The translations under genes were made by a program, and so were the position numbers. Shown in pieces: positions 28,097-36,231 of a stretch of DNA of 64,000 nt. Each line of letters begins with the position of its first letter. The first letter of the stretch is position 1. This DNA comes from Streptomyces sp. McG3 (GTDB lineage: Bacteria > Actinomycetota > Actinomycetes > Streptomycetales > Streptomycetaceae): positions 1-64,000 of the forward strand of contig NZ_JAAXYC010000006.1 in NCBI RefSeq assembly GCF_018619185.1, written 5' to 3'. The notes under the pieces were generated by a model. The model had not been told where the DNA came from, searched no databases, and saw only the letters and a list, made by a program, of their open reading frames with translations.

Positions 28097-29487
28097 CCAC
28101 CAACGTCGCCGCGGAAGCGGCCACCTCCGTCCGGCCGTACGAGAGTTACGTCTACGCCTATCCGCACAAGACGGCCTACCGGCCGCTGGAGGACCGCCCG
28201 TCGCTGCGGTCGCTGTGGGCGGCGGAGCCCAAGGACGCGCTCTCCCTCTATCTCCACATACCGTTCTGCGAGGTCCGCTGCGGCTTCTGCAACCTCTTCA
28301 CCAGGATCGGCGCGCCCGAGGAGCTGACGACGCGCTATCTGGACGCGCTGGAGCGGCAGGCGCTCTCCGTGCGGGACGCGCTGGGCGACGGGGGGCCGGT
28401 GCGGTTCGCCGCGGCGGCGTTCGGCGGCGGCACGCCGACGTTCCTGACCGCCGGGGAGCTGGAGCGGCTCTGCGACATAGCGGAGAAGCGGATGGGCGCC
28501 GACCTGCGCTCGGTGCCGCTGTCGGTGGAGACCTCCCCGTCCACGGCGACGGCGGACCGGCTGGCGGTGCTGGCCGACCGGGGCACGACGCGGATCAGCA
28601 TCGGTGTGCAGAGTTTCGTGGACGAGGAGGCGCGGGCGGCCGTCCGTCCGCAGCGCCGCGCCGATGTGGAGGCGGCGCTCGGCCGGATCCGCGAGGCCCG
28701 GATCCCGGTGCTGAACATCGACCTGATCTACGGCATCGACGGGCAGACCGAGCGCAGCTGGCTCGCCTCGCTGGACGCGGCGCTGGCCTGGCGGCCGGAG
28801 GAGCTGTATCTGTATCCGCTGTACGTGCGCCCGCTCACCGGCCTGCACCGCCTGGGCGCGGCGGCCGGTGAGCGGGCGCGGGCGGAGACGGAGTCCCTGG
28901 AGCAGGCCGCCTGGGACGAGCAGCGGCTGCGGCTGTACGCGGTGGGGCGGGACCATCTGCTGGCGCACGGCTACGAGCAGGTGTCGATGCGGATGTTCCG
29001 GCGGACCGATGCCCCCCGGGAGCAGGAGGGTCCCGAGGACTACGCCTGCCAGACCGACGGCATGATCGGCCTCGGCTGCGGGGCCCGTTCGTACACGGCG
29101 GCCCTGCACTACTCCTTCGACTACGCGGTGGACATGCGGGAGATCCGGTCGATCATCGACCGGTTCACCGCCACCGAGGACTTCTCCCGGGCGGAGGTCG
29201 GCCGGTACGTCGACGCGGACGAGGCGCGACGGAGGCATCTGCTGCAGTCGCTGCTCCAGGCGGCGGGGCTGCCGGTGGCGGACTACCGGGCGCGGTTCGG
29301 AACGGATCCCGGCGCGGATTTCCGGGCCGAGCTGGCGGGGTTCGCGGCCCGGGGCTGGCTGGACGGGACGGCGCCGGACGGTCTGCTGAGGCTGTCCCCC
29401 TCGGGCCTCGCCCACTCCGACGCGCTGGGTCCCGCGTTGTTCTCCCCCGGGGTGCGGGCCGCGATGGCCGCGTACGAGCGGAAGTGA
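28093..29487 (+). CDS. STM4012-like radical SAM protein, HemN/HemW-related
   Basis: This 464-residue radical SAM enzyme has LYLHIPFCEVRCGFCNLFT with cluster ligands C59, C63 and C66 (CX3CX2C), a glycine-rich AAFGGGTPTFLT that helps bind SAM, and ISIGVQSFVDEEARA as in the HemN/HemW fold. It lacks the extra Cys of the HemN CxC. The C-terminal domain (HLLQSLLQAAG onward) resembles the HemW-type cap. It starts in an ATGA overlap with the phosphatase-fold gene. Heme or haem-related chemistry is not implied; the family occurs in the STM4011-STM4015 gene set of unknown role. Confidence 0.88.
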   Translation: MTTNVAAEAATSVRPYESYVYAYPHKTAYRPLEDRPSLRSLWAAEPKDALSLYLHIPFCEVRCGFCNLFTRIGAPEELTTRYLDALERQALSVRDALGDGGPVRFAAAAFGGGTPTFLTAGELERLCDIAEKRMGADLRSVPLSVETSPSTATADRLAVLADRGTTRISIGVQSFVDEEARAAVRPQRRADVEAALGRIREARIPVLNIDLIYGIDGQTERSWLASLDAALAWRPEELYLYPLYVRPLTGLHRLGAAAGERARAETESLEQAAWDEQRLRLYAVGRDHLLAHGYEQVSMRMFRRTDAPREQEGPEDYACQTDGMIGLGCGARSYTAALHYSFDYAVDMREIRSIIDRFTATEDFSRAEVGRYVDADEARRRHLLQSLLQAAGLPVADYRARFGTDPGADFRAELAGFAARGWLDGTAPDGLLRLSPSGLAHSDALGPALFSPGVRAAMAAYERK

Positions 29488-29494
29488 CGGGGCC

Positions 29495-30418
29495 ATGGAC
29501 CTGACGATTCTCTACCGGGGCCCGCTCGCCTCCTGCGACTACGACTGTCCGTACTGCCCGTTCGCCAAGCGGCGGGACAGCCGCGCGCAGCTCACGGCGG
29601 ACCGGGAGGCGCTGGAGCGGTTCACCGGCTGGGCCGCGGAGCGGACCGGTGACCGGCTGTCCGTGCTGTTCACCCCGTGGGGCGAGGGCCTGGTGCGCTC
29701 CTGGTACCGGCGGGCGCTGACCGATCTTTCGCGGCTGCCGCACATCGGGCGGGTGGCGATCCAGACGAACCTGAGCTGCCGCACCGACTGGCTGGCCGAC
29801 GCCGATCCGGAGCGGATCGCGCTCTGGTGCACGTACCACCCGGGGCAGACGCCGTACGAGCGGTTCCTGGGCAGGTGCCGGGAGCTGTCCGCGAAAGGGA
29901 TCCGCTACAGCGTCGGCGTGGTGGGGTTCGACGAGCACCTCGACGAGGCGCGGCGGCTGCGGGCGGCGCTGCCGGGCGAGGTCTACCTCTGGGTGAACGC
30001 CGCCGAGGGGCACACCTACACCGACGAGGAGGCGGCGCGGTGGACGGAGCTGGATCCGCTGTTCCCCTACAGCCGTGATCCGCACCGTTCGGCGGGACTG
30101 CCCTGCCGGACGGGCGAGTCGGTGATCTCGGTGGACGGCGACGGCACGGTGCGGCGTTGTCACTTCGTCGAGGCGGAGCTGGGCAATCTCTACGACGGCA
30201 GCTACCGCCGGGCGCTCGGCCCGCGGGCCTGTCCGCTCGCCGTGTGCGACTGCCACATCGGATATGTGCATCTGGAGTCGCTGCCGCTGTACGACGTGTT
30301 CGCGGGCGGTGTCCTGGAGCGGATACCGGCAGGACACCCTCCGGGCGCGGGCACGCCGCCGGACGGGCTCGTGGTGCCGGGCCCGTCCCGGCGTGCGCTT
30401 CCCCTGCTGGAGTCCTGA
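29495..30418 (+). CDS. STM4011-like radical SAM protein with SPASM-like Cys
   Basis: This 307-residue radical SAM enzyme has SAM-cluster ligands C14, C18 and C21 in LASCDYDCPYCPF. Its C-terminal third has Cys at 204, 222, 246, 251 and 253 (RRCHFVEA; ACPLAVCDCHIGYVHL), spaced as a possible auxiliary iron-sulfur cluster of SPASM type, common in enzymes acting on peptides. It has no signal or membrane segments. It begins eight bases after the previous radical SAM gene and ends 12 bases before a convergent SGNH hydrolase gene. The substrate is unknown. Confidence 0.87.
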   Translation: MDLTILYRGPLASCDYDCPYCPFAKRRDSRAQLTADREALERFTGWAAERTGDRLSVLFTPWGEGLVRSWYRRALTDLSRLPHIGRVAIQTNLSCRTDWLADADPERIALWCTYHPGQTPYERFLGRCRELSAKGIRYSVGVVGFDEHLDEARRLRAALPGEVYLWVNAAEGHTYTDEEAARWTELDPLFPYSRDPHRSAGLPCRTGESVISVDGDGTVRRCHFVEAELGNLYDGSYRRALGPRACPLAVCDCHIGYVHLESLPLYDVFAGGVLERIPAGHPPGAGTPPDGLVVPGPSRRALPLLES

Positions 30419-30430
30419 CCGGCTCGACGG

Positions 30431-31261
30431 CTACAGCGGCAGGAGGTCCGGGCGCTTCGCCTCGACGTGGTCGCCGGAGGACTCTCCGCGCAGCCGTCGG
30501 CCGATCCAGGGCACGAGGTATTCGCGGGCCCACTGGATGTTGTCGCGCCGTGCGTCGAAGGGGCTGCGCTGGGCCTGCGGCGGCCAGGGCTGGTCGGGCT
30601 CGGCGGGCACCTCGTGGCCGAGCACCTGGGCGGCGCGCAGCGCGACGCGGGTGTGGCCCTCGGGCGACAGGTGCAGCCGGTCGTTGTCCCACGCGCGCCG
30701 GTCCTGCACGGAGCGCAGCGACCACAGGTCCAGCACGGGGCAGTGGTAGCGGTCGGCGATGGCCCGCAGGTGGACGTTGTACGTGGCGATCTTGCCGCGC
30801 ATGTGGCGCAGCACCGGAACGCCCCGGGTGTCGAAGCCGGTGGTGACCATGACCGTGCCGACCGCGTTGCTCAGGTCGGCGACCGCCCGCTCGAAGCGCT
30901 CGGCGAGGTCGTCGGGGTCGGTGCCGGGCCGGATGATGTCGTTGCCGCCCGCACAGAAGCTGACCAGGTCGGGGGCCAGTTCCTTGGCGCGCGGGATCTG
31001 CTCCTCGACGATCTGGTCGAGGAGCCGTCCTCGTACGGCGAGATTGGCGTAGCGGAAGTCCCCGTGCGGGGAGTCCTGGCCGGCCACCCCGTCGGGGGCC
31101 GGGAGCCGGTCGGCGAGGAGCACCGCGAAGCGGTCCGCCCAGCCGAGATACGTCCCGTCGGGGCCGGGGTCGCCGACGCCCTCGGTGAAACTGTCGCCAA
31201 TCGCCGCGTACGACCCGATGGTGTGCTGCTGGTTGTTTCTCGAATCGTCTGCCACAAGCAC
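30431..31261 (-). CDS. SGNH/GDSL hydrolase family protein
   Basis: This 276-residue hydrolase has block I AAIGDSFTEGVGD with the catalytic Ser, an ANLAVRGRLLDQI block, SFCAGGNDII (block III Asn) and DRLHLSPEGHTRVA with the catalytic Asp/His pair. It has no signal peptide, so it is probably a cytoplasmic esterase or lipase. GTG 31261 is the assumed start; GTG 31255 is an alternative. It is convergent with the radical SAM cluster, with a 12-base gap. Confidence 0.9.
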   Translation of the reverse strand: MLVADDSRNNQQHTIGSYAAIGDSFTEGVGDPGPDGTYLGWADRFAVLLADRLPAPDGVAGQDSPHGDFRYANLAVRGRLLDQIVEEQIPRAKELAPDLVSFCAGGNDIIRPGTDPDDLAERFERAVADLSNAVGTVMVTTGFDTRGVPVLRHMRGKIATYNVHLRAIADRYHCPVLDLWSLRSVQDRRAWDNDRLHLSPEGHTRVALRAAQVLGHEVPAEPDQPWPPQAQRSPFDARRDNIQWAREYLVPWIGRRLRGESSGDHVEAKRPDLLPL

Positions 31262-31362
31262 TCATATTGCATCGTGCGATGTGACCTACGCGACCGTAAT
31301 ACGGGGTTGACGGGTGGTGAGATAGGCCACCCGGTCAGTTTTTGGTAAAGCCGGAATAAGCG

Positions 31363-31394
31363 GAGGGGCGGTGCGCCGCCGCGCACCGCCCCTC
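31363..31394 (-). terminator. Hairpin after the LysM/M23 endopeptidase gene
   Basis: A 13-base perfect stem (31363-31375 with 31382-31394) and six-base loop lie 23 bases past the endopeptidase stop on the minus strand, followed there by an AT-rich stretch. It separates this gene from the downstream SGNH gene. Confidence 0.7.
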
Positions 31395-31416
31395 GCATAC
31401 TTCTCGCCGTGCTCGG

Positions 31417-32370
31417 TCAGACGGAGACACCGTGCTGACGCAGGTACGCGATCGGGTCGACGTCCGAGCCGTAGCTCGGGCCGGTGCGGACCTCGAAGTG
31501 CAGGTGCGGGCCGGTGGAGTTGCCGGTGGAGCCGGAGAGGCCGATCTGCTGGCCGCCGGTGACGGTCTGGCCGACGGAGACGTTGAGCGAGGTCTGGTGG
31601 GCGTACTGGGAGTACATGCCGTCCTCGTGCTGGATGACGACCTCGTTGCCGTACGAGCCGCTGTTGCCGGCCGAGACGACGGTGCCCGGGCCGATGGCCA
31701 GGACCGGGGTGCCGGAGGCGGCCTGGAAGTCCGAGCCGGTGTGATAGCCGCTGGACCAGCTGGCGCCCGAAGCCCGGTACTGGGTGGTGACGTTGGCGCT
31801 GGCCAGCGGGGCGGACCAGCCGGAGCCGGTGGCCTCGGAGGAGCCGGTCCGCGCGGAGCTGCCGGAGCCCTCGGAGTCGTCGGCGGAGACGGTGTCCGCC
31901 TTCGGGGCCTCCTTCTTCGGGGCCTTCGGCGCCGGTGCGGCCTTCTTCGGGGCGGCCTCGGGAGCCGCGGACTTCTCGGCCGGGGCGGAGCCCTTGGCGC
32001 CGAGGGTCAGCTTCATGCCCGGGTGGATCAGGCCGGGGTTCTCGCCGACGGTGGAGCGGTTGTCCTGGTAGAGCTTCTCCCACCCGCCCTTGAGCTGGTG
32101 CTCGGCCGCGATCTTCGCCAGGTAGTCGCCGGAGACGACGGCGTACGTCTTCGGGGCGGCCTTCGACGCGGCGGGGGCGGCCGGGGCGGTGTGCGCGGCG
32201 GCGACCGAGGCGGCGGCGGGCTTCGCGGCCGGAGCGGCCTGGTCCGCGGCGCTCGCGACGGTGGCGCCGATGAGCGGGAGGGCGAGTGCGGCGCCGCCGG
32301 TCCCTGCGGCGAGGACGCCGCGGGAGATCGGGCCGGACTTCGGACGACGGTGCTTACCCTTTGCGGGCAT
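31417..32370 (-). CDS. Secreted LysM / M23 peptidoglycan endopeptidase
   Basis: This 317-residue exported protein has a basic N-terminus with a hydrophobic signal segment (ending near AASVAS/ASA), a LysM domain around 74-125 (TYAVVSGDYLAKIAAEHQLK, then WEKLYQDN and NPGLIHPGMKL) and a charged Ala/Lys/Pro linker. A lysostaphin-type M23 domain follows, with YHTGSDF and HLHFEV zinc motifs. It likely cleaves cross-bridges in the cell wall and binds glycan through LysM. GGAGAGGAA precedes the ATG. The leader contains a c-di-AMP riboswitch, matching many Streptomyces wall-remodelling genes, so expression should fall when c-di-AMP is high. Confidence 0.93.
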   Translation of the reverse strand: MPAKGKHRRPKSGPISRGVLAAGTGGAALALPLIGATVASAADQAAPAAKPAAASVAAAHTAPAAPAASKAAPKTYAVVSGDYLAKIAAEHQLKGGWEKLYQDNRSTVGENPGLIHPGMKLTLGAKGSAPAEKSAAPEAAPKKAAPAPKAPKKEAPKADTVSADDSEGSGSSARTGSSEATGSGWSAPLASANVTTQYRASGASWSSGYHTGSDFQAASGTPVLAIGPGTVVSAGNSGSYGNEVVIQHEDGMYSQYAHQTSLNVSVGQTVTGGQQIGLSGSTGNSTGPHLHFEVRTGPSYGSDVDPIAYLRQHGVSV

Positions 32371-32379
32371 GGGAAGTTC

Positions 32380-32516
32380 CTCTCCGGCGCCTGCGAGGTG
32401 AGCTGTCGGGTTCGGGCTGGAGATGCCCGGTCGCGTTGCGGCGACTTCACCCCGAGCCGGTCCGGATCGCTCCGGATCGGCGGCTTACCTGGTTCCCCCG
32501 CTCCTGCCGCACGTGA
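32380..32516 (-). promoter_or_regulatory. c-di-AMP riboswitch (ydaO/yuaA type)
   Basis: Read on the minus strand, this leader contains the conserved blocks of the c-di-AMP riboswitch: GGAGCGGGGGAACCAGGTAA at the 5' side, GGGGTGAAGTCG in the middle, and CCGAACCCGACAGCTCACCT followed by GCGCCGGAGAGG near the start codon. These match the actinobacterial consensus as I remember it. Binding of c-di-AMP normally turns expression off. Coordinates are approximate. Confidence 0.88.
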
Positions 32517-32978
32517 GTGGGTGGGTGCGAATTCCGGGCGGCGGCAGGATTAGGCGGTCCGTCCGGATTGCGGCGACCGTAAACGAGTGAGGACGAGCGG
32601 AACAAGCCACCGGTTGCGCACCGGAATCATCGATTCGATTTCGCCCCGGATTTCCCGTCACACTCCGTGGATTACGGATCTTGGATTTCCGTGCGGGCCA
32701 GGGGAATACTCCGGGGCGCGCTCACCACGGACCGTCACGGGTATGATCCCGCTCACCTCCAAAATCCCATCTCCCCCATTAGCGGGGCATGTTCTGCGAA
32801 ATGCACCAATACGGACATGCAGTCGACCTCACCCCTGACGCCGGGTCAGGCGGGCCGCCTCGACACCCCGCACCGGGGCGCGCGACCGTGATGATTTTCC
32901 GTCGAATCGATGTCGTATCGTCACGGGAGCGCCCTCGCCGGCGAGCCGCGCCGACGCCAGAGATCCCCAGGAGCCACC
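32517..32978. other. Divergent intergenic region between endopeptidase leader and phosphatase
   Basis: This stretch should contain the promoter of the riboswitch-controlled endopeptidase (minus strand) and of the tyrosine phosphatase gene (plus strand). No convincing coding frame, operator or strong hairpin was seen. The middle (about 32600-32800) is relatively AT-rich compared with its surroundings. Confidence 0.45.
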
Positions 32979-33791
32979 GTGACGCAGCAGGTGCCGCAGG
33001 TCCCGCCGACAGAGACCGCGCTGACCGGAGTCCGCAACTTCCGCGACGTGGGCGGGCTCCCCACCGCGGACGGCCGGCGCACCGCATTCGGGCGGCTCTA
33101 CCGGAGCGGCCACCTGGCACACGCCACGGCCGAGGACGCGGCTTTCCTCGGCGGGCTCGGGCTGCACACGATCTTCGACTTCCGCCACTCCGCCGACCAC
33201 CGGCTCGACGGATACGACATCGAGCTGGCCGGTGTCCGCAATGTCAGCATTCCGCTCTCGGACCCGGCCAACGGCGCGGAGTTCTGGCGGCTGGTGAGCG
33301 CCGGGAACATCGAGCAGCTGCGCTCGGTCCTCGCGAACGGCAAGGGCGTCGACCGCATGATCCGGATGTACCGCGCGACGATCGAGGACCGCACCGCCGA
33401 GCACAGCCGGGTGCTGCACTCCCTGGCCGAGGACAGCGTCCCCGCCCTGATGCACTGCGCGGCGGGCAAGGACCGGGCCGGTCTCTCGATCGCGGTCGCC
33501 CTGCTGGCGGTCGGCGTCGGGCCGGAGGCGATCGAGGAGGACTACCTCAAGTCCAACGACCCCCACCGCCGCTACGCCGTGAAGCGCTCCGACGCGTCCG
33601 ACACCGGCATGTCGCCCGAGGTGCTGGAGCTGCTGGACCCGCTCTTCGGGGCGCGGCCCGCCTACCTCGCGGCGGCCTTCACCGCCATCGAGGAGAACTG
33701 GGGAACGACGGACCGCTACCTGTCGGAGGGGCTGAAGGTCTCCCCCGAGACCCGGGAGCGGCTGCGTGAGCGCCTCCTCGACCAGGGCTGA
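32979..33791 (+). CDS. Tyrosine-protein phosphatase family protein
   Basis: This 270-residue protein has the active site HCAAGKDRAG, with Cys160 as nucleophile and Arg166. It is preceded by GVRNFRDVGGLPTADGRRTA, the signature of the bacterial Tyr/lipid phosphatase group (MptpB-like/Tyr_phosphatase_3). GTG 32979 is the start, with AGGAG about five bases upstream. Substrates of the group include phosphotyrosine proteins and phosphoinositides; the true one is not clear. A hairpin follows the gene. Confidence 0.92.
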   Translation: MTQQVPQVPPTETALTGVRNFRDVGGLPTADGRRTAFGRLYRSGHLAHATAEDAAFLGGLGLHTIFDFRHSADHRLDGYDIELAGVRNVSIPLSDPANGAEFWRLVSAGNIEQLRSVLANGKGVDRMIRMYRATIEDRTAEHSRVLHSLAEDSVPALMHCAAGKDRAGLSIAVALLAVGVGPEAIEEDYLKSNDPHRRYAVKRSDASDTGMSPEVLELLDPLFGARPAYLAAAFTAIEENWGTTDRYLSEGLKVSPETRERLRERLLDQG

Positions 33792-33817
33792 CCCGGACGG
33801 GACGCGATCCGTCCGGG
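33792..33817. terminator. Hairpin between convergent phosphatase and DUF6126-like genes
   Basis: A nine-base stem (33792-33800 with 33809-33817) and eight-base loop begin right after the phosphatase stop. Confidence 0.6.
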
Positions 33818-33839
33818 GCGGGTGGTCGTCCGACCGCCG

Positions 33840-34013
33840 TCACTTGCTCCCGGCCACCACGAAGAGCAGGTAGAGGAAGCCCGCGATGACGTGGCCCGCC
33901 ACCAGATAGGCGAAGAGCCGGATGATGACACCGCGCGGCATCCGCTTCTCCTGCGGGTCCTCGTTCTCGCGGCGGCCGGGGCCCAGCGGGTCGTAGTGCT
34001 CGGAATCGGACAT
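33840..34013 (-). CDS. Small membrane protein, DUF6126-like
   Basis: This 57-residue protein has a charged N-terminal half (GRRENEDPQEKRMPRG) and one hydrophobic C-terminal span (IIRLFAYLVAGHVIAGFLYL). It follows the XRE/cupin regulator gene by 64 bases on the same strand. This pairing is conserved near hopanoid operons in Streptomyces and I recall the family as DUF6126. The function is unknown. Confidence 0.8.
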   Translation of the reverse strand: MSDSEHYDPLGPGRRENEDPQEKRMPRGVIIRLFAYLVAGHVIAGFLYLLFVVAGSK

Positions 34014-34077
34014 GACGGTCCTCTCTGTCGGCCTCGCGGCCGGTGGAGCGAAGGATGGAGCCGGCGGGGACGGCCGG

Positions 34078-34686
34078 TCAGCGCGCGTGGAGGGCGTTGC
34101 CGAGGCACAGCTCGGCGGCAGGGCTCTGGAGCAGGGAGTGGACGAAGAGCAGCTCCGCGCCGCAGCGGTCGACGGCCGCGATCCGGTGCGGGGTGAGCGA
34201 GTCGAAGTGGGCGCTGTCGCCGGGTTCGAGGTCGTGGACGGTGTCGCCGAGCCCGACCCGCAGCCGCCCCTCCAGGACGTACAGCCACTCCTCACCGGGA
34301 TGGACCCGGACCAGGTCACCCTGGGCCCCGTACGGAACGCGCACCCGCAGCGCCTGCATCGCGCGGCCGGATCCGCCTGCGCGCCGGTACATCCAGCCGT
34401 CGGCCTCCGCCCCCTCGAAGCCGCCGCCGCGGACGATCGCGTCCCGTTCGGGCGGCTGCTCGCCGAGCAGCTCGGAGACCGTCGTACCGTAGATACGGGC
34501 GAGTCCCAGCAGCATCGGCAGCGAAGGCTGCCTGCGGCCGGTCTCCAGCCGGGAGAGATGGGCCGGGGAGAGCCCGGCCCGGCCGGCGGCGGTCTCCAGG
34601 GTGAGGCCGCGATCGCGGCGCAGGTCGCGCAGTCGGGGTGCGACGCCGGGGAGCTCGTCCGGCACCCCTTCGTCCGGAGGGTTCAT
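34078..34686 (-). CDS. XRE-family regulator with a cupin domain
   Basis: This 202-residue protein has an HTH_3/XRE domain at about 16-75 (LRDLRRDRGLTLETAAGRAG, LSPAHLSRLETGRRQPSL) and a C-terminal cupin beta-barrel (VHPGEEWLYVLEGRLRVG; LEPGDSAHFDSLTPHRI) that likely binds a small ligand. Two near-identical palindromes lie directly upstream, which suggests autoregulation together with the small membrane protein gene downstream. Confidence 0.92.
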   Translation of the reverse strand: MNPPDEGVPDELPGVAPRLRDLRRDRGLTLETAAGRAGLSPAHLSRLETGRRQPSLPMLLGLARIYGTTVSELLGEQPPERDAIVRGGGFEGAEADGWMYRRAGGSGRAMQALRVRVPYGAQGDLVRVHPGEEWLYVLEGRLRVGLGDTVHDLEPGDSAHFDSLTPHRIAAVDRCGAELLFVHSLLQSPAAELCLGNALHAR

Positions 34687-34706
34687 GGCTCCATTGGGCC
34701 AGGATC

Positions 34707-34741
34707 TTTCCTCTGAGGCAAATAACTTGCCTCGGAGGCAA
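34707..34741. promoter_or_regulatory. Tandem operator of the XRE/cupin regulator
   Basis: TTGCCTCGGAGGCAA (34727-34741) is a perfect 15-base palindrome about a central base. TTTCCTCTGAGGCAA (34707-34721) is a second copy with one arm mismatch. Their centres are 20 bases apart, so two dimers would bind nearly on the same helix face. The site begins 21 bases upstream of the regulator's ATG. Confidence 0.78.
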
Positions 34742-34767
34742 TTCCTGTCGCTCCGGTAGCGGAGCGG

Positions 34768-36165
34768 TCAGCGATCGGCCACGGCCTGCTTGACCAGCGT
34801 CCGGCCGAAGTCCCACATCAGTCCGCCGCCGCTGTGCGCGTCGTCCATCACGGAGGTGAAGGCCGCCACGAAGCGGTCCACCTCCGCGTCCCCGATGACC
34901 AGCGGCGGGATCAGCTTGATCACTTCCAGGTGGTCGCCGGAGACCTGGGTGAGGATCCGGTGCTTCTGGAGCAGCGGCACCACGACCATCTGCGCGAAGA
35001 GGCCCTTGCGGGCCGCCTGGAGCATGGTCCAGCGGCTGCGGAGCTTGAGCGAGGACGGCCTGCCGAACTCGATGCCGATCATCAGGCCGCGCCCGCGGAC
35101 CTCGTGCAGCAGCTCGTAGCGGTCCACCAGGGCCGCCAGCCGCTCGCGCAGCAGGTCACCGGTGCGCCGGGCGTTCGCGACGGTCTCCTCGTCCTCCATC
35201 ACCGTCAGGACGGCGAGCCCGGCCGCCATCGCCTGGGCGTTGGAGCCGAAGCTCGCGGAGTGGACGAGGACCCGGTCCATCGAGGAGTACACCTTGCGGA
35301 AGATCCAGTCCTTGCCGAGGGTCGCGCCGACGGGCACATAGCCGCCGGAGAGCGCCTTGGCGACGCACACCAGATCGGGTTCCACCCCCTCCTCGTGCTG
35401 GTAGGCGTAGAAGTCCCCGGTCCGGCCGAGGCCCGTCTGCACCTCGTCGACGATCAGGAGCGCCTTGTGCCGGTGCAGCAGCTCCTGCGCCCCGCGCAGA
35501 TAGCCGGGCGGCGCGGCGTGCACGCCTTTCCCCTGGACGGGCTCCACGACGAGGGCCGCGACGTCGCCCCGCTTCAGCTCGCGGCGCAGCGCGTCCAGGT
35601 CTCCGAGCGGGACGGCTGTGTCCGGCAGCAGGGGGGCGAAGCCGTCGCGGAAGCCGCTCTCCCCGTTGACCGAGAGGGAGCCGGTGGTGAGCCCGTGGAA
35701 GGCGTGGTCGCAGTAGAGGACCCGGGGCTTCCCGGTGGCGTAGCGGGCGAATTTCAGCGCCGTCTCGACCGCCTCCGTGCCACTGTTCCCGAAGAAGACG
35801 CGGTCCAGGTGCGGGCTGTGGGTCAGGAGCTTCTCGGCGAGCAGTCCGGGCAGCGGCTGGCAGTCGAAGCGGGTGAGGTCGGCGAGCTGGGCGTCCAGGA
35901 CGTCGTGCAGGGCCCGGCGGACGACGGGGTGGTGGCGGCCCAGGCCCATGACGCCGAACCCGGCGAGCATGTCGAGGTAGTCGTTGCCCTCCGCGTCCCA
36001 GAAGTACGCGCCCTCGGCCCGCTCGTAGACCTTGTCGAAGCCGATGGTGTGCAGCATGCGCGGCAGCTGGTGGTTGAGGTGGCGCGTGTGCAGCTCGTAC
36101 CGCTCTCCCCCGCGCTCGGCCAGGAGCCGCCCCAGGTCGAAGCCCCGGTGCCCGCCGTCCGTCAT
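34768..36165 (-). CDS. Class-III aminotransferase of the hopanoid cluster
   Basis: This 465-residue PLP-dependent aminotransferase shows GNSGTEAVETALKFAR, LLIVDEVQTGLGRTG and the PLP-binding Lys in CVAKALSGG. It resembles the ornithine/acetylornithine subgroup, and in hopanoid operons this type is thought to aminate the side chain to aminobacteriohopanetriol (HpnO-like), probably from ribosylhopane. It is the last gene of the operon, separated from hpnH by a hairpin at 36193-36217. It may be transcribed independently. Confidence 0.9.
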   Translation of the reverse strand: MTDGGHRGFDLGRLLAERGGERYELHTRHLNHQLPRMLHTIGFDKVYERAEGAYFWDAEGNDYLDMLAGFGVMGLGRHHPVVRRALHDVLDAQLADLTRFDCQPLPGLLAEKLLTHSPHLDRVFFGNSGTEAVETALKFARYATGKPRVLYCDHAFHGLTTGSLSVNGESGFRDGFAPLLPDTAVPLGDLDALRRELKRGDVAALVVEPVQGKGVHAAPPGYLRGAQELLHRHKALLIVDEVQTGLGRTGDFYAYQHEEGVEPDLVCVAKALSGGYVPVGATLGKDWIFRKVYSSMDRVLVHSASFGSNAQAMAAGLAVLTVMEDEETVANARRTGDLLRERLAALVDRYELLHEVRGRGLMIGIEFGRPSSLKLRSRWTMLQAARKGLFAQMVVVPLLQKHRILTQVSGDHLEVIKLIPPLVIGDAEVDRFVAAFTSVMDDAHSGGGLMWDFGRTLVKQAVADR

Positions 36166-36192
36166 CGCCCGTTCGTCCCTTCGGTACGTTCC

Positions 36193-36217
36193 GGGGGGCC
36201 GGAGCGACCGGCCCCCC
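36193..36217 (-). terminator. Hairpin between hpnH and the aminotransferase gene
   Basis: A ten-base stem (36193-36202 with 36208-36217) and five-base loop lie 15 bases after the hpnH stop. It may limit readthrough to the aminotransferase. Confidence 0.5.
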
Positions 36218-36231
36218 TCTCCGTCACGGTG

